Positions 1-7,785 of a DNA stretch of 55,800 nucleotides are shown here, piece by piece. The stretch lies in the NCBI GenBank assembly GCA_013203465.1, contig JABMNR010000208.1:1-55800 (forward strand). Direction: 5' to 3'. The stretch comes from Alphaproteobacteria bacterium. Its GTDB lineage: Bacteria > Pseudomonadota > Alphaproteobacteria > Thalassobaculales > Thalassobaculaceae. How positions within the stretch are numbered: position 1 is the first letter of the stretch; each line of letters begins with the position of its first letter. The notes under the pieces were generated by a model. That model was not told the origin of the DNA. It saw nothing but the letters and a program-made list of their open reading frames with translations, and did not search any database. Made by a program: the position numbers and the translations under genes.

Positions 1-734
1 CGACCAAGGATATTGCCTTGGCGGAGATCGCCGAACATTTAGCGGACGCGCAAGGCGTGCGGGTTCATCCCACGACGGTTTGGTACTTCCTGTCCAAGCG
101 CGGTCTGACGCATAAAAAAAGACCGGGCACGCGGCCGAGCAGGAGCGCCCGGACGTCCAGGCCCGGCGTCGGGACTGGTTCGACGGTCAACTCGACCTTG
201 ATCCGGAACGGCTGATTTTCATCGACGAGACCGGAGCGAATACCAAGATGGCCCGGCTTCGTGGCTGGTCGGCCAAGGGCGAACGCTGCCGCGCGTCAAT
301 CCCGCACGGGCACTGGAGAACAACGACCTTCACGGCGGGCTTGAGGCTGTCGGGCGTGGCCGCGCCGATGCTGCTGGACGGACCGATGCACGGCACCGCC
401 TTCCTGGCCTATGTCGAGCATGTGCTGGTCCCGGAGCTGACAGACGGCGATATCGTGGTCATGGATAACCTCGCCTCGCACAAAGTCGCCGGCGTGCGCG
501 AGTTGATCGAGGCCACCGGCGCCAGGCTGCTGTACCTGCCGCCCTACAGCCCCGACTTCAATCCGATCGAGATGGCCTTCTCCAAACTCAAGGCCCTGCT
601 CCGAAAAGCCGCCGCCCGCACCAAGGCCGATCTCTGGGACGCTATCGCACACGCCATCGAAGCCTTCACGCCAACCGAATGTGAAAACTACTTCGCCGCC
701 GCCGGATATGATCGAAACTAAATTGAAGGCGCTC
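1..734 (+). mobile_element. IS630-family insertion sequence, right part
   Basis: The left end of the element lies outside the window. It carries a two-frame IS630-type transposase and ends at gcgctc (729-734), followed by a TA dinucleotide (735-736), the expected IS630/Tc1-mariner target duplication. Immediately beyond the end, the minus strand reads as the N-terminal part of a LysR-type regulator, so the element sits inside that gene. The right boundary is inferred from the shared TA-plus-GAGC end logic and the resumption of host coding sequence; the left boundary cannot be checked. Confidence 0.8.
3..721 (+). CDS. IS630-family transposase, two frames joined by a frameshift, 5'-partial
   Basis: Cut-and-paste DNA transposase. 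The first frame (open from the window edge to 215) encodes the C-terminal part of the helix-turn-helix DNA-binding region, with [19 protein letters not shown] typical of the IS630 second helix-turn-helix. The second frame (about 121-721) encodes the DDE catalytic domain: FIDETG (first Asp), [10 protein letters not shown] (second Asp) and [11 protein letters not shown] (Glu), in the usual order and spacing. The two frames meet at a run of seven A residues followed by G (114-121). Reading one base back there joins THKK to [16 protein letters not shown] with no gap, which gives a normal IS630 transposase. This is known of other IS630 elements, where -1 ribosomal or transcriptional slippage makes the fusion. 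The stop is TAA at 719-721, just inside the element end. The alternative is a plain inactivating indel. Confidence 0.85.
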
Positions 735-866
735 TAGCCGATCCTCCAGCGCCTGGACGTGCTTGCTGACCACCGCGCGCGACAGCCCCAGGCGCTCGGC
801 GGCGATGGTGAAGCTCTCCGCCTCGGCGACGGCGACAAAGGTTTCGGTCTGGCTGAGGCGATCCAT
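735..866 (-). pseudogene. LysR-family regulator, N-terminal fragment broken by IS630
   Basis: About 43 residues of a LysR-type transcriptional regulator remain, starting at ATG 866: MDRLSQTETFVAVAEAESF, then AAERLGLSRAVVSKHVQALE, the classic LysR winged helix-turn-helix. The frame then runs into the IS630 end and stops inside the element (666) after unrelated residues. The effector-binding domain is missing here; it may lie beyond the left end of the element, outside the window. The fragment is divergent from the doxX-like and dioxygenase genes, an arrangement in which LysR proteins commonly regulate their divergent neighbour. Loss of the regulator may leave those genes unregulated. Confidence 0.8.
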
Positions 867-990
867 TGTCTACATTCCATAGATAAAAATTTCACATGGG
901 CGCCGATTATATCACGGCGATGCAGCCATACCTTCATCACCGACAGGCCGAGGCGGGTTGGACGCCGGGCCCTTTGGAGGAGGCAGACAG

Positions 991-1416
991 ATGATCGATA
1001 GCAAAACCGCTCCCTACGCCGCGTTGGCTTTGCGGGTCACCCTTGGGGTGGCGTTTCTGGCCCATGCCGGGTTGAAGGTGTTCGTGTTCACTATTCCGGG
1101 CACGGTTGGTTTCTTCGAAAGCATCGGCTACCCCGGTTTCTTCGCCTATCTGGTGATTCTGGCGGAGGTTGGCGGGGGTGCGGCGCTGATTCTCGGGACC
1201 TACACCCGGCTTGTGGCGGTGGCGCTGATCCCGGTGCTGATCGGTGCCGTCGCGCAGCACGCCGGCAATGGCTGGCTGTTCACCAACGAAGGTGGCGGCT
1301 GGGAATTTCCGGCGTTTTGGACCATGACCCTGGTGGTCCAGGCGCTGTTGGGCTCGGGCGCCCACGCCCTGCGGTTGCCGCTGCCGAAGCCGTTGCCGCA
1401 AGCGTTGGCCGCTTGA
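991..1416 (+). CDS. DoxX family membrane protein
   Basis: A 141-residue integral membrane protein with about four hydrophobic segments, of the DoxX/YphA type. The N-terminal ALRVTLGVAFLAHAGLKVF and the acidic-glycine turn LAEVGGGAALILG are typical of the family. DoxX proteins sit in the inner membrane and are linked to thiol or oxidative stress balance, but their reaction is poorly defined. The start at ATG 991 is chosen because GGAGGAGG lies eight bases upstream; the frame is open further upstream without such a site. The dioxygenase-like gene follows 73 bases downstream on the same strand, a pairing seen often with a divergent LysR gene. Here that LysR gene is broken by IS630. Confidence 0.85.
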   Translation: MIDSKTAPYAALALRVTLGVAFLAHAGLKVFVFTIPGTVGFFESIGYPGFFAYLVILAEVGGGAALILGTYTRLVAVALIPVLIGAVAQHAGNGWLFTNEGGGWEFPAFWTMTLVVQALLGSGAHALRLPLPKPLPQALAA

Positions 1417-1489
1417 CCTCTCGATACGCGAGCGGGAGTGTCCGTTGGCCGCTCCCGCTTTCACTCAACGCTGCTTTGAGGATACGACG

Positions 1490-2275
1490 ATGACGACATT
1501 TCCCGCTCTGTTCGTCAGCCATGGCGCACCGACCCTGATCTTGGACGACGTGCCGGCACGCGATTTCCTGGGCCGCGTAGGCGGTGAGTTGGGCCGCCCC
1601 CGCGCCATCGTGGTGGTGAGCGCGCATTACGCGGCACAAACCGTCAAGGTAACGGCCCACGACGCGCCGCCGACGATCCATGATTTCCGGGGCTTTCCCG
1701 AGGCGCTGTACCGGATGACCTATCCGGCGCCCGGCGCGCCCGATTTGGCGGCCGATATCGTCGCGCGGGTTTCGGCGGCCGGGCTGCCGGCGGCGCTTGA
1801 TACCGATTGGGGGTTCGACCATGGCACGTGGGTGCCGCTGATGCTGATGTACCCGGAGGCCGACATCCCGGTGGTGGCGGTTTCGGTCAATCCCGATGGC
1901 GATCCGGCGACCCATGCCCGCCTGGGTGAGGCGTTGGCGCCGTTGCGCGCCGAGGGCGTGCTGGTCGTCGCCTCGGGTTCGTTCACCCACAATCTGTTCG
2001 AAATCCCCCGCCCCAGGCGGCTGACCGGTGGCGACACACCCGCGTGGGTGACCGAGTTCGCGGCGTGGCTGTCCGAGACCATCGTCGACGGGCGGGCCGA
2101 GGACATGCTGGACTACCGCGCCCGGGCACCGCACGCGGAACGCAACCATCCGACCGACGAGCATTTACTGCCGCTGTTCGCCGCCTGGGGCGCGGGCGGC
2201 CGTGGCGCGGGTCGTCGCCTGCACAGCAGCAATACCCTCGGGGTGCTGCAAATGGACGCCTACGCGTTCGGCTGA
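1490..2275 (+). CDS. Extradiol ring-cleavage (DODA/LigB-type) dioxygenase
   Basis: A 261-residue protein of the LigB superfamily, class III extradiol dioxygenases, closest in pattern to bacterial 4,5-DOPA dioxygenases (YgiD-like). It opens with LFVSHGAP, whose His is the usual first metal ligand. VVSAHYAAQ (second His region), DWGFDHGTWVPL and ASGSFTHNL follow in family order. Such enzymes use non-haem Fe(II) or Zn(II) to open catechol rings; the physiological substrate is not evident here. It probably forms an operon with the DoxX gene upstream. ATG 1490 gives the normal N-terminus; an in-frame extension upstream has no homologous look. Confidence 0.85.
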   Translation: MTTFPALFVSHGAPTLILDDVPARDFLGRVGGELGRPRAIVVVSAHYAAQTVKVTAHDAPPTIHDFRGFPEALYRMTYPAPGAPDLAADIVARVSAAGLPAALDTDWGFDHGTWVPLMLMYPEADIPVVAVSVNPDGDPATHARLGEALAPLRAEGVLVVASGSFTHNLFEIPRPRRLTGGDTPAWVTEFAAWLSETIVDGRAEDMLDYRARAPHAERNHPTDEHLLPLFAAWGAGGRGAGRRLHSSNTLGVLQMDAYAFG

Positions 2276-2297
2276 GGCGATCGCCGGTCAGCCGGCC

Positions 2298-2852
2298 TCA
2301 AGCCGCCGTTTTCCATTTGATGCTGCAACCCATGGAGGGGATCTGCTCGGCTGGCCCTTTGCCGGTTTCCGCGATGGCCAGCATCGCCTCGCGCAACTCA
2401 GGCTTGGCGCCGGGGATCAGGGTGGTTTTCGACTCATCCAGCCGGCCGCGGTATTGCAATTCCCGCTTGGCGTTGTAGCCGAAGAAATCCGGCGTGCAGA
2501 CCGCGCCGTAGGCCCTGGCCACCGCCTGGTTCTCGTCCAACAGATAGGGAAAGGTGAAGCCGTGCGCGGCGGCAAAGGCACGCATCTTGTCGGGCGCGTC
2601 GGCGGGATAGGCGCGGTAGTCGTTGGCCATGATCGCGGCCACGCCGATGGCGGCCGCCTGAAGCGTCCTGGCCTCTTCGGCGATGCGGCCGATCACCGAT
2701 TTCACGTAGGGGCAGTGATTGCAGATGAACAGCACCAGCATGCCCCTCGGCCCCGCCACGTCGCTCAGCCGGACAAGGGTGCCGTCCAGGTCGGGTAGGG
2801 CGAAATCCGGCGCGGACAGTCCGAACTCGCAAATCGGCGGCATGGCGGCCAT
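2298..2852 (-). CDS. Thioredoxin-like (AhpC/TSA-type) family protein
   Basis: A 184-residue soluble thioredoxin-fold protein. APDFALPDLDG is the typical AhpC/TSA opening, and MLVLFICNHCPYV carries a C44-x-x-C47 pair at the position of the redox motif. The family is widespread in bacteria as a thioredoxin family protein following the pattern CNHCP; its partner is unknown. No signal peptide is visible, so a cytoplasmic location is likely. GGAGA lies upstream of ATG 2852; an ATG three codons later (2843) is an alternative start. It stands alone, convergent with the dioxygenase gene and followed upstream by a tiny membrane protein gene on the same strand. Confidence 0.8.
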   Translation of the reverse strand: MAAMPPICEFGLSAPDFALPDLDGTLVRLSDVAGPRGMLVLFICNHCPYVKSVIGRIAEEARTLQAAAIGVAAIMANDYRAYPADAPDKMRAFAAAHGFTFPYLLDENQAVARAYGAVCTPDFFGYNAKRELQYRGRLDESKTTLIPGAKPELREAMLAIAETGKGPAEQIPSMGCSIKWKTAA

Positions 2853-2886
2853 CGTTGTCTCCGTCTCGGTACCGCGCGGAAGGCGG

Positions 2887-3036
2887 TCAGACCGCCAACG
2901 TGACCAAAAGCCACGCCGAGGCGGCGATCCCGGCGGCCATCATGGTCCCCACCACCAGAGTATCGGCGAATTCGGCCCGTGCGGCGCGGGCGGTCAGGCT
3001 GCCACGGCATAGGCAGCGACGTTCGCAATCGGTCAT
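2887..3036 (-). CDS. Small single-pass membrane protein, unknown function
   Basis: A 49-residue frame with a strong ribosome binding site (GAGGAGG, six bases before the ATG). The N-terminal half is charged and cysteine-rich (MTDCERRCLCRG), the C-terminal half is one hydrophobic helix (TLVVGTMMAAGIAASAWLLV). The good start signal and the segregated charge and hydrophobicity argue that it is real. It lies 34 bases upstream of the thioredoxin-like gene on the same strand, so the two may be co-transcribed. The three cysteines beside a redox protein gene are suggestive, but no function can be assigned. Confidence 0.55.
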   Translation of the reverse strand: MTDCERRCLCRGSLTARAARAEFADTLVVGTMMAAGIAASAWLLVTLAV

Positions 3037-3201
3037 GGCATCCTCCTCACATAACATCACCCGATCCCTTATAACGTTGGGGCGGGCGAATACCGTCGGC
3101 CACCATGGCGAATATCATGGCGTGCCGAACGTTCCATGCGAAGCCCACCACTGGAATGGGGCGAAACCATGGCATGCGCGACTGGAACGGGAGATAAAAG
3201 T

Positions 3202-4134
3202 ATGGCGCGGCAGCTTCCAGGAACTGGTGAGACGTTTCTCGATCATCTTGGCCATTTCGTGTCGGACATGGAAGAGGCGCATCGGGCGTTGAGCCGGTTA
3301 GGCTTCACTCAGACGCCCTATACCGTGCATCGGACGGCACCGACGCTGGGCGCCGAGCCGGTGGCGTCCGGCACCGCCAATCGCTGCGTGATGTTTCACG
3401 AGGGGTATCTGGAGGTGCTGAGCGTGGTCGACGCGGCGCAGCCGATCGGCGCTCGGACCCAGGCGCAGCTCGATCGCTACATCGGGGTGCACATCGTGGC
3501 GATGAGCGATCCCGATGCCCTGGCCCGGCGGGATCGCTTGGCCGCCGCCGGGTTTCATCCGGAGGCGCCGGTCAACCTGCGCCGGCCGGTGCCGCTTGCC
3601 GAAGCCGACGGACACGACGAGGGCGAAGCGATGGCCGCTTTCACGGTCTGCCGCACCCCGGCGAACGATATGCCCGAGGGCCGGGTGCAAATCTTGTCGC
3701 ATCACACCGAGGGGGCGGTGTGGCAACCGCGCTGGCTGGAGCACGAGAACGGTGTGATCGGCCTGCGCGACGTGGTGATTCTGCCCGTGGACCTTGAGGA
3801 GGCGATCGACCGCTACACCCGGTTCACCGAGACGGCGCCACGGCGTGTGGCCGAGGATTTGATCCGATTTCCACTCGGGCGCGGCGGGGTGGTGCTGAGC
3901 ACCGCGGCACGGGCGGCGGCACTGTTTCCGGGCGCGACCGTCCCGCCGATCCCCGGGGTGGTCGGCTACGGGTTGATCTCGGACGGGTTGGCGGCGACCC
4001 GTTCGTTCCTCGCCGGGCGCGGCTTCGCGATCAGCGATGCCGGCCCCGGTTTGATCGGCCTTGCCTTGCCGTCGTCGATCGGCGGCGCGTGGCTGGTGGC
4101 GGAGCACGAGAGGGCGTTTCCCTGGATGGAGTGA
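3202..4134 (+). CDS. VOC family (glyoxalase-like) protein
   Basis: A 310-residue cytoplasmic protein with a glyoxalase-like domain at each half. The first begins LDHLGHFVSDMEEAHRAL and has NRCVMFHEGYLEVL, with metal-ligand style His and Glu. The second, weaker half starts around GLRDVVILPVDLEEAIDRY. Proteins of this type (PF13468-like) are commonly found as uncharacterised metal-dependent lyases or isomerases in alphaproteobacteria. The start at ATG 3202 has GGGAG nine bases upstream; ATG codons at 3136 and 3169 lack one. It is convergent with the SnoaL-like and denD genes, so its substrate cannot be inferred from neighbours. Confidence 0.75.
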   Translation: MARQLPGTGETFLDHLGHFVSDMEEAHRALSRLGFTQTPYTVHRTAPTLGAEPVASGTANRCVMFHEGYLEVLSVVDAAQPIGARTQAQLDRYIGVHIVAMSDPDALARRDRLAAAGFHPEAPVNLRRPVPLAEADGHDEGEAMAAFTVCRTPANDMPEGRVQILSHHTEGAVWQPRWLEHENGVIGLRDVVILPVDLEEAIDRYTRFTETAPRRVAEDLIRFPLGRGGVVLSTAARAAALFPGATVPPIPGVVGYGLISDGLAATRSFLAGRGFAISDAGPGLIGLALPSSIGGAWLVAEHERAFPWME

Positions 4135-4137
4135 TGT

Positions 4138-4599
4138 CTAGGATTTTGCCGGCCGCTTACCGTGGCTTGGCGACGGCGTGCCGGGGTTGAGTGAAACGTG
4201 GGTGTGAACGCCCTTCCATGGATCGTCGGTCGATGACCGGGCGAACGCGACGGTGGCGCGGCCGGGGCGGTCGAAGCGGGAGCCGTCGGCGTGCAGCCCG
4301 GTCGAGGCGAAGGTGACGATGCCGATCGCGAACAGCCGGTCGGGAGAAACGCCGACCTTGAGGGTTTCCAGGTTCCAGCGGAAATCCTCGATGGCCGGCC
4401 AGACCGAGCGCCACTGCCTATCGGCCAGGTGATCCAACCCCTCGACCACGTCCATGTGGGTGCCGAAGCTGGCGATGTTGTCCTCGAACAGCGCCTTGGC
4501 CGGCGCGAAATCGACATCGGCCACCTGGGTGCCCCAGGTTGCGAACCAGGCGCGGATCGTCGCGCGGTCCTCGGCCGGTACGTCCCAGGTGAAGGCCAT
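4138..4599 (-). CDS. SnoaL/NTF2-like protein downstream of denD
   Basis: A 153-residue protein with the pattern of the SnoaL-like cone-shaped barrel family: an early helix (DRATIRAWFATWGTQVADVD), an FGTHMDVVEGLDHL segment, and late beta strands. Members are small enzymes or ligand-binding proteins; no catalytic residues can be assigned. The start codon overlaps the denD stop (TGATG), so translation is probably coupled and the gene belongs to the tetronate operon. Whether it takes part in that pathway is inference. It is not one of the known tetronate enzymes and does not replace the aldolase-type decarboxylase OtnC, which is absent here. Confidence 0.7.
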   Translation of the reverse strand: MAFTWDVPAEDRATIRAWFATWGTQVADVDFAPAKALFEDNIASFGTHMDVVEGLDHLADRQWRSVWPAIEDFRWNLETLKVGVSPDRLFAIGIVTFASTGLHADGSRFDRPGRATVAFARSSTDDPWKGVHTHVSLNPGTPSPSHGKRPAKS

Positions 4600-5573
4600 C
4601 AGGCCGCTCCCGGGATCACCCCGCCCAGTTCGTCCTCGATGAAGGCCCGGATCACCGGCTCCATGCCGGCGTCGCGGGCGAAGCCCATGGCATCGGCGTG
4701 GGTGGTCTCGAACCGGCTCGGCCAGCCATAGACGATCTTCTCGATCGCGGGGTCGCGTTCCCAGCGCACGCGGGCGGCGACCTCCGGGCCGGCGATCGCT
4801 TCCAGTGCCGCCACCATCTCGCCCACCGTGATGGTGAAGCCGGGCAAGGCGACCGCCCGCCACGGTCCCCAGGCCTCGGCCGGCAGATCATGGGCACGCT
4901 TGGTGTTGGCGACGATGGTGCGCGGGCTGGCCAGCCACATGGCGGTCTCGGGGGTGACCGGACAGACGGCACCCTGGCCTTGCAATGGCTCGCGGATGAT
5001 CGAGCTGGCGAAGGTCGACGCCGCCTTGTTCGGCTTGCCGGGACGCACCACCACGGTGGGATAGCGCAGCGCCCGGCCGTCGATGAAGCCCTTGCGGCTG
5101 TAGTCGTTGATCAGCAACTCGCCAATTGCCTTTTGAATGCCGTAGGAGTTCTGCGGGGTCAGTTGCTGGTTGTCGGTCACCACCTCGGGCAGATCGCCGC
5201 CATAGGCGGCGCAGGAACTGGCGAATACGATCTTCGGCGTGGTGCCGTGGCGGCGGGCGATGTCCAGGATGGTGCGGGTGGCGTCCAGGTTGACCGCCAT
5301 GCCGAGGTCGAAATCCGCTTCGGCCCCGGCGCTGACCACGGCGGCGAGATGGAACACCGCGTCGGTGTCCGGCCGGATCGCCTGAGCCAGCAGGTCCTCG
5401 TCGGTAACATCGCCGGTGATCGCGTCGATCCGGGCGTCGTCGAGCAGATCGGCCGGCGGGTCGACCATATCGACCAGGCTGATGTGTTCCACGCCCATGG
5501 CGTTGTCGTCCAACAGGGCACGGGCCAGCTTGCGGCCGATGAACCCGGCCCCGCCGGTGATCGCGATCTTCAT
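4599..5573 (-). CDS. denD: D-erythronate dehydrogenase (epimerase-type)
   Basis: A 324-residue NAD-dependent extended-SDR protein. MKIAITGGAGFIGRKLA is the Rossmann nucleotide-binding loop, ASSCAAYGG the serine region, and NSYGIQKAIGE the catalytic Tyr-x3-Lys. This epimerase-type family is the D-erythronate dehydrogenase DenD of the tetronate pathway, oxidising D-erythronate to 2-oxo-tetronate. The assignment rests on the adjacent otnI (next upstream in the operon, one base apart) and the divergent otnK. Length fits the family. A related role on another four-carbon or sugar acid is possible. Confidence 0.85.
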   Translation of the reverse strand: MKIAITGGAGFIGRKLARALLDDNAMGVEHISLVDMVDPPADLLDDARIDAITGDVTDEDLLAQAIRPDTDAVFHLAAVVSAGAEADFDLGMAVNLDATRTILDIARRHGTTPKIVFASSCAAYGGDLPEVVTDNQQLTPQNSYGIQKAIGELLINDYSRKGFIDGRALRYPTVVVRPGKPNKAASTFASSIIREPLQGQGAVCPVTPETAMWLASPRTIVANTKRAHDLPAEAWGPWRAVALPGFTITVGEMVAALEAIAGPEVAARVRWERDPAIEKIVYGWPSRFETTHADAMGFARDAGMEPVIRAFIEDELGGVIPGAA

Positions 5574-5574
5574 C

Positions 5575-6348
5575 TCAAAGCCCCTTCATCCAAGATAAAC
5601 CCTCCACCGTGCCCGCCTTGAGCCGGTACTCGCAGCCGACCCAGCCGTGGTAGCCGAGCCGGTCCATCAGATCGAACAGATAGGGGTAGTTGATTTCCCC
5701 CACATTCGGCTCGTGCCGTTCCGGTACCCCGGCGATCTGCACGTGGCGGATGATGTCGCGGTGCGCCTCGAAGGTCTTGGCCAGGTCGCCCTCGACGATC
5801 TGGCAGTGGTAGAAGTCGAACTGCAATCCGACATTGTCCGCCCCCACCGCTTCGATGATCGCCCGCGCCTGGCCCTGGCGGTTGAGGAAATAGCCGGGAA
5901 TGTCGCGGGTGTTGATCGGCTCGATGATCAGGGTCTTGCCGGCGGCGGCCGCCTTTGGAGCGGCGCGTTTGAGGTTGGCGATCAAGGTCTCGGTGCAGGC
6001 GTCCCGGTCGACGCCGTCGGGCATGATGCCGCTCATCACGTGCAGCAGCTCGTTGCCGATCACCGAGGCATAGGCCAGCGCCTTGTCGAGGGCGGCGTCG
6101 AATGTCGCCTCGCGCCCGGGAATGGCGGCGAAGCCACGGTCGCCCGCTCCACAATCGCCCGGCGGCAGGTTGAACAGCGCCTGGCTTAGTCCGGCCTTGC
6201 TCAAGGCGGCGGCGATGGCGTCGGCCTCATGGTCGTAGGGGAACAGGAACTCCACCCCCTTGAACCCGGCCAGGGCGGCGGCGTCGAACCGGTCCATGAA
6301 ATCGACCTCTCCGAACATCATCGAGAGGTTGGCGGCGAATTTCGGCAT
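5575..6348 (-). CDS. otnI: 2-oxo-tetronate isomerase, hydroxypyruvate isomerase family
   Basis: A 257-residue TIM-barrel protein of the Hyi/OtnI family. It shows [20 protein letters not shown] at the N-terminus, a GVEFLFPY strand, [15 protein letters not shown] with the metal-binding Glu, and [14 protein letters not shown] with the Asp-His pair. OtnI converts 2-oxo-tetronate to 3-oxo-tetronate before phosphorylation. ATG 6348 is chosen because the family N-terminus begins there, with GGGGAC just upstream; longer frames extend toward otnK without homology. It precedes denD in the operon and is divergent from otnK by 89 bases, so one intergenic region may control both transcription units. Confidence 0.85.
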   Translation of the reverse strand: MPKFAANLSMMFGEVDFMDRFDAAALAGFKGVEFLFPYDHEADAIAAALSKAGLSQALFNLPPGDCGAGDRGFAAIPGREATFDAALDKALAYASVIGNELLHVMSGIMPDGVDRDACTETLIANLKRAAPKAAAAGKTLIIEPINTRDIPGYFLNRQGQARAIIEAVGADNVGLQFDFYHCQIVEGDLAKTFEAHRDIIRHVQIAGVPERHEPNVGEINYPYLFDLMDRLGYHGWVGCEYRLKAGTVEGLSWMKGL

Positions 6349-6437
6349 GGTGTCCCCGTGCGTGGCTCGTATGATTTGGCCCGCACGATAGTCGGGCACG
6401 GACGCCCGGCCAAGCACCTGACCGAAGAGGATTTCCC

Positions 6438-7709
6438 ATGGCTCCGATCCTGGGCTGCGTGGCCGACGATTTCACCGGCGCCACCGATCTGGCCAACATG
6501 CTGGTGCGCGGCGGCATGCGCACGGTGCAGCTGATCGGCGTGCCCGATGCCGGTCGGCCGGTGCCGGATGTCGATGCCATCGTGGTGGCGCTGAAGTCGC
6601 GGACCATCGCGCCGGCCGACGCCGTGGCGCAATCGGTGGCGGCGCTCGACTGGCTGAAGGCGGCCGGCTGCGCGCGGTTTTTCTTCAAGTACTGCTCGAC
6701 CTTCGACAGCACCGACCGGGGCAATATCGGCCCGGTGGCGGATGCGCTATTGGACAGATTGGACAGCGATCGCACCATCGCCTGTCCGGCGTTTCCGGAA
6801 ACCGGGCGAACCATCTTCAAGGGCCATCTGTTCGTCGGCGATCAGCTGTTGTCCGACAGCCCGATGCGGCACCACCCGCTGACCCCGATGACCGAGTCGA
6901 ACCTGGTCGCCGTGCTCGGCCGGCAGACCGCGCGGGGCGTGGGGCTGATCCAGTTCCGTGCGGTGGCGGCGGGTGCCGAGGCGATCCGCGCCCAATTGGA
7001 CGGCTTGGTGTCCAATGGCGACACCTACGCCATCGTCGACGCGGTAACCGACGATCAGCTGCATGTGATCGGCGAGGCGGTGGCCGACCTGCCGCTGATC
7101 ACCGGCGGCTCGGGCGTGGCGCTCGGCCTGCCCGCCGCCTACCGCGCGCGCGGGATGCTAAGCCCGTCAGCCGGGGCCGACGCGGTGCCGGCGGTCAGCG
7201 GCAAGGCGGCGGTGCTGGCCGGGTCCTGCTCGGCGGCGACCCTCGGCCAGATCGCCGAATGGCGGAAGACCCGACCGTCCTACAATATCGACCCGCTGCG
7301 CCTCGCCAACGGCGAGGATGTGGCCGGCGAGGCCCTGGCCTTTCTTCGCCAGCATCTGGAGGCCGGCCCGGCCCTGGTCTACGCCAGCGCGCCGCCGGAG
7401 ACGGTGAAGGCGATCCAAGCCAAGCTCGGCCGCGAGGAGGCGGGCGCCATCGTCGAGCGCGCCATGGCCCATATCGCCACGACCCTGGTGGCCGAGGACG
7501 GGGTGCGGCGGCTGGTGGTGGCCGGCGGCGAGACCTCCGGTGCGGTGGTCAGCGCGCTCGGCGTCACCGGCCTGCGCATCGGCGCCCAGATCGACCCCGG
7601 CGTGCCGGGCACGGTGACCCTGGACACCCCGACGATCGCCCTGGCGCTGAAGTCCGGCAATTTCGGCGGCGTCGATTTCTTCGAGAAGGCGCTGGCGGCG
7701 ATGCCGTGA
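6438..7709 (+). CDS. otnK: 3-oxo-tetronate kinase (four-carbon acid sugar kinase)
   Basis: A 423-residue kinase of the DUF1537/OtnK family. The N-terminal substrate domain opens [18 protein letters not shown] and has [19 protein letters not shown]. The C-terminal nucleotide-binding domain has [26 protein letters not shown] and the typical end [18 protein letters not shown]. OtnK phosphorylates 3-oxo-tetronate at O4; the product is then split by OtnC, a class II aldolase-type decarboxylase that is not in this window. It is divergent from otnI-denD. Length and all the diagnostic blocks fit the family. Confidence 0.92.
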   Translation: MAPILGCVADDFTGATDLANMLVRGGMRTVQLIGVPDAGRPVPDVDAIVVALKSRTIAPADAVAQSVAALDWLKAAGCARFFFKYCSTFDSTDRGNIGPVADALLDRLDSDRTIACPAFPETGRTIFKGHLFVGDQLLSDSPMRHHPLTPMTESNLVAVLGRQTARGVGLIQFRAVAAGAEAIRAQLDGLVSNGDTYAIVDAVTDDQLHVIGEAVADLPLITGGSGVALGLPAAYRARGMLSPSAGADAVPAVSGKAAVLAGSCSAATLGQIAEWRKTRPSYNIDPLRLANGEDVAGEALAFLRQHLEAGPALVYASAPPETVKAIQAKLGREEAGAIVERAMAHIATTLVAEDGVRRLVVAGGETSGAVVSALGVTGLRIGAQIDPGVPGTVTLDTPTIALALKSGNFGGVDFFEKALAAMP

Positions 7710-7785
7710 GGAATGGATTTAGCCACTCCCTGCAGTCGGCTTAATCCGGTGTGTGCCATCCCACGCCGCGCCTCAGAACGGCCAC

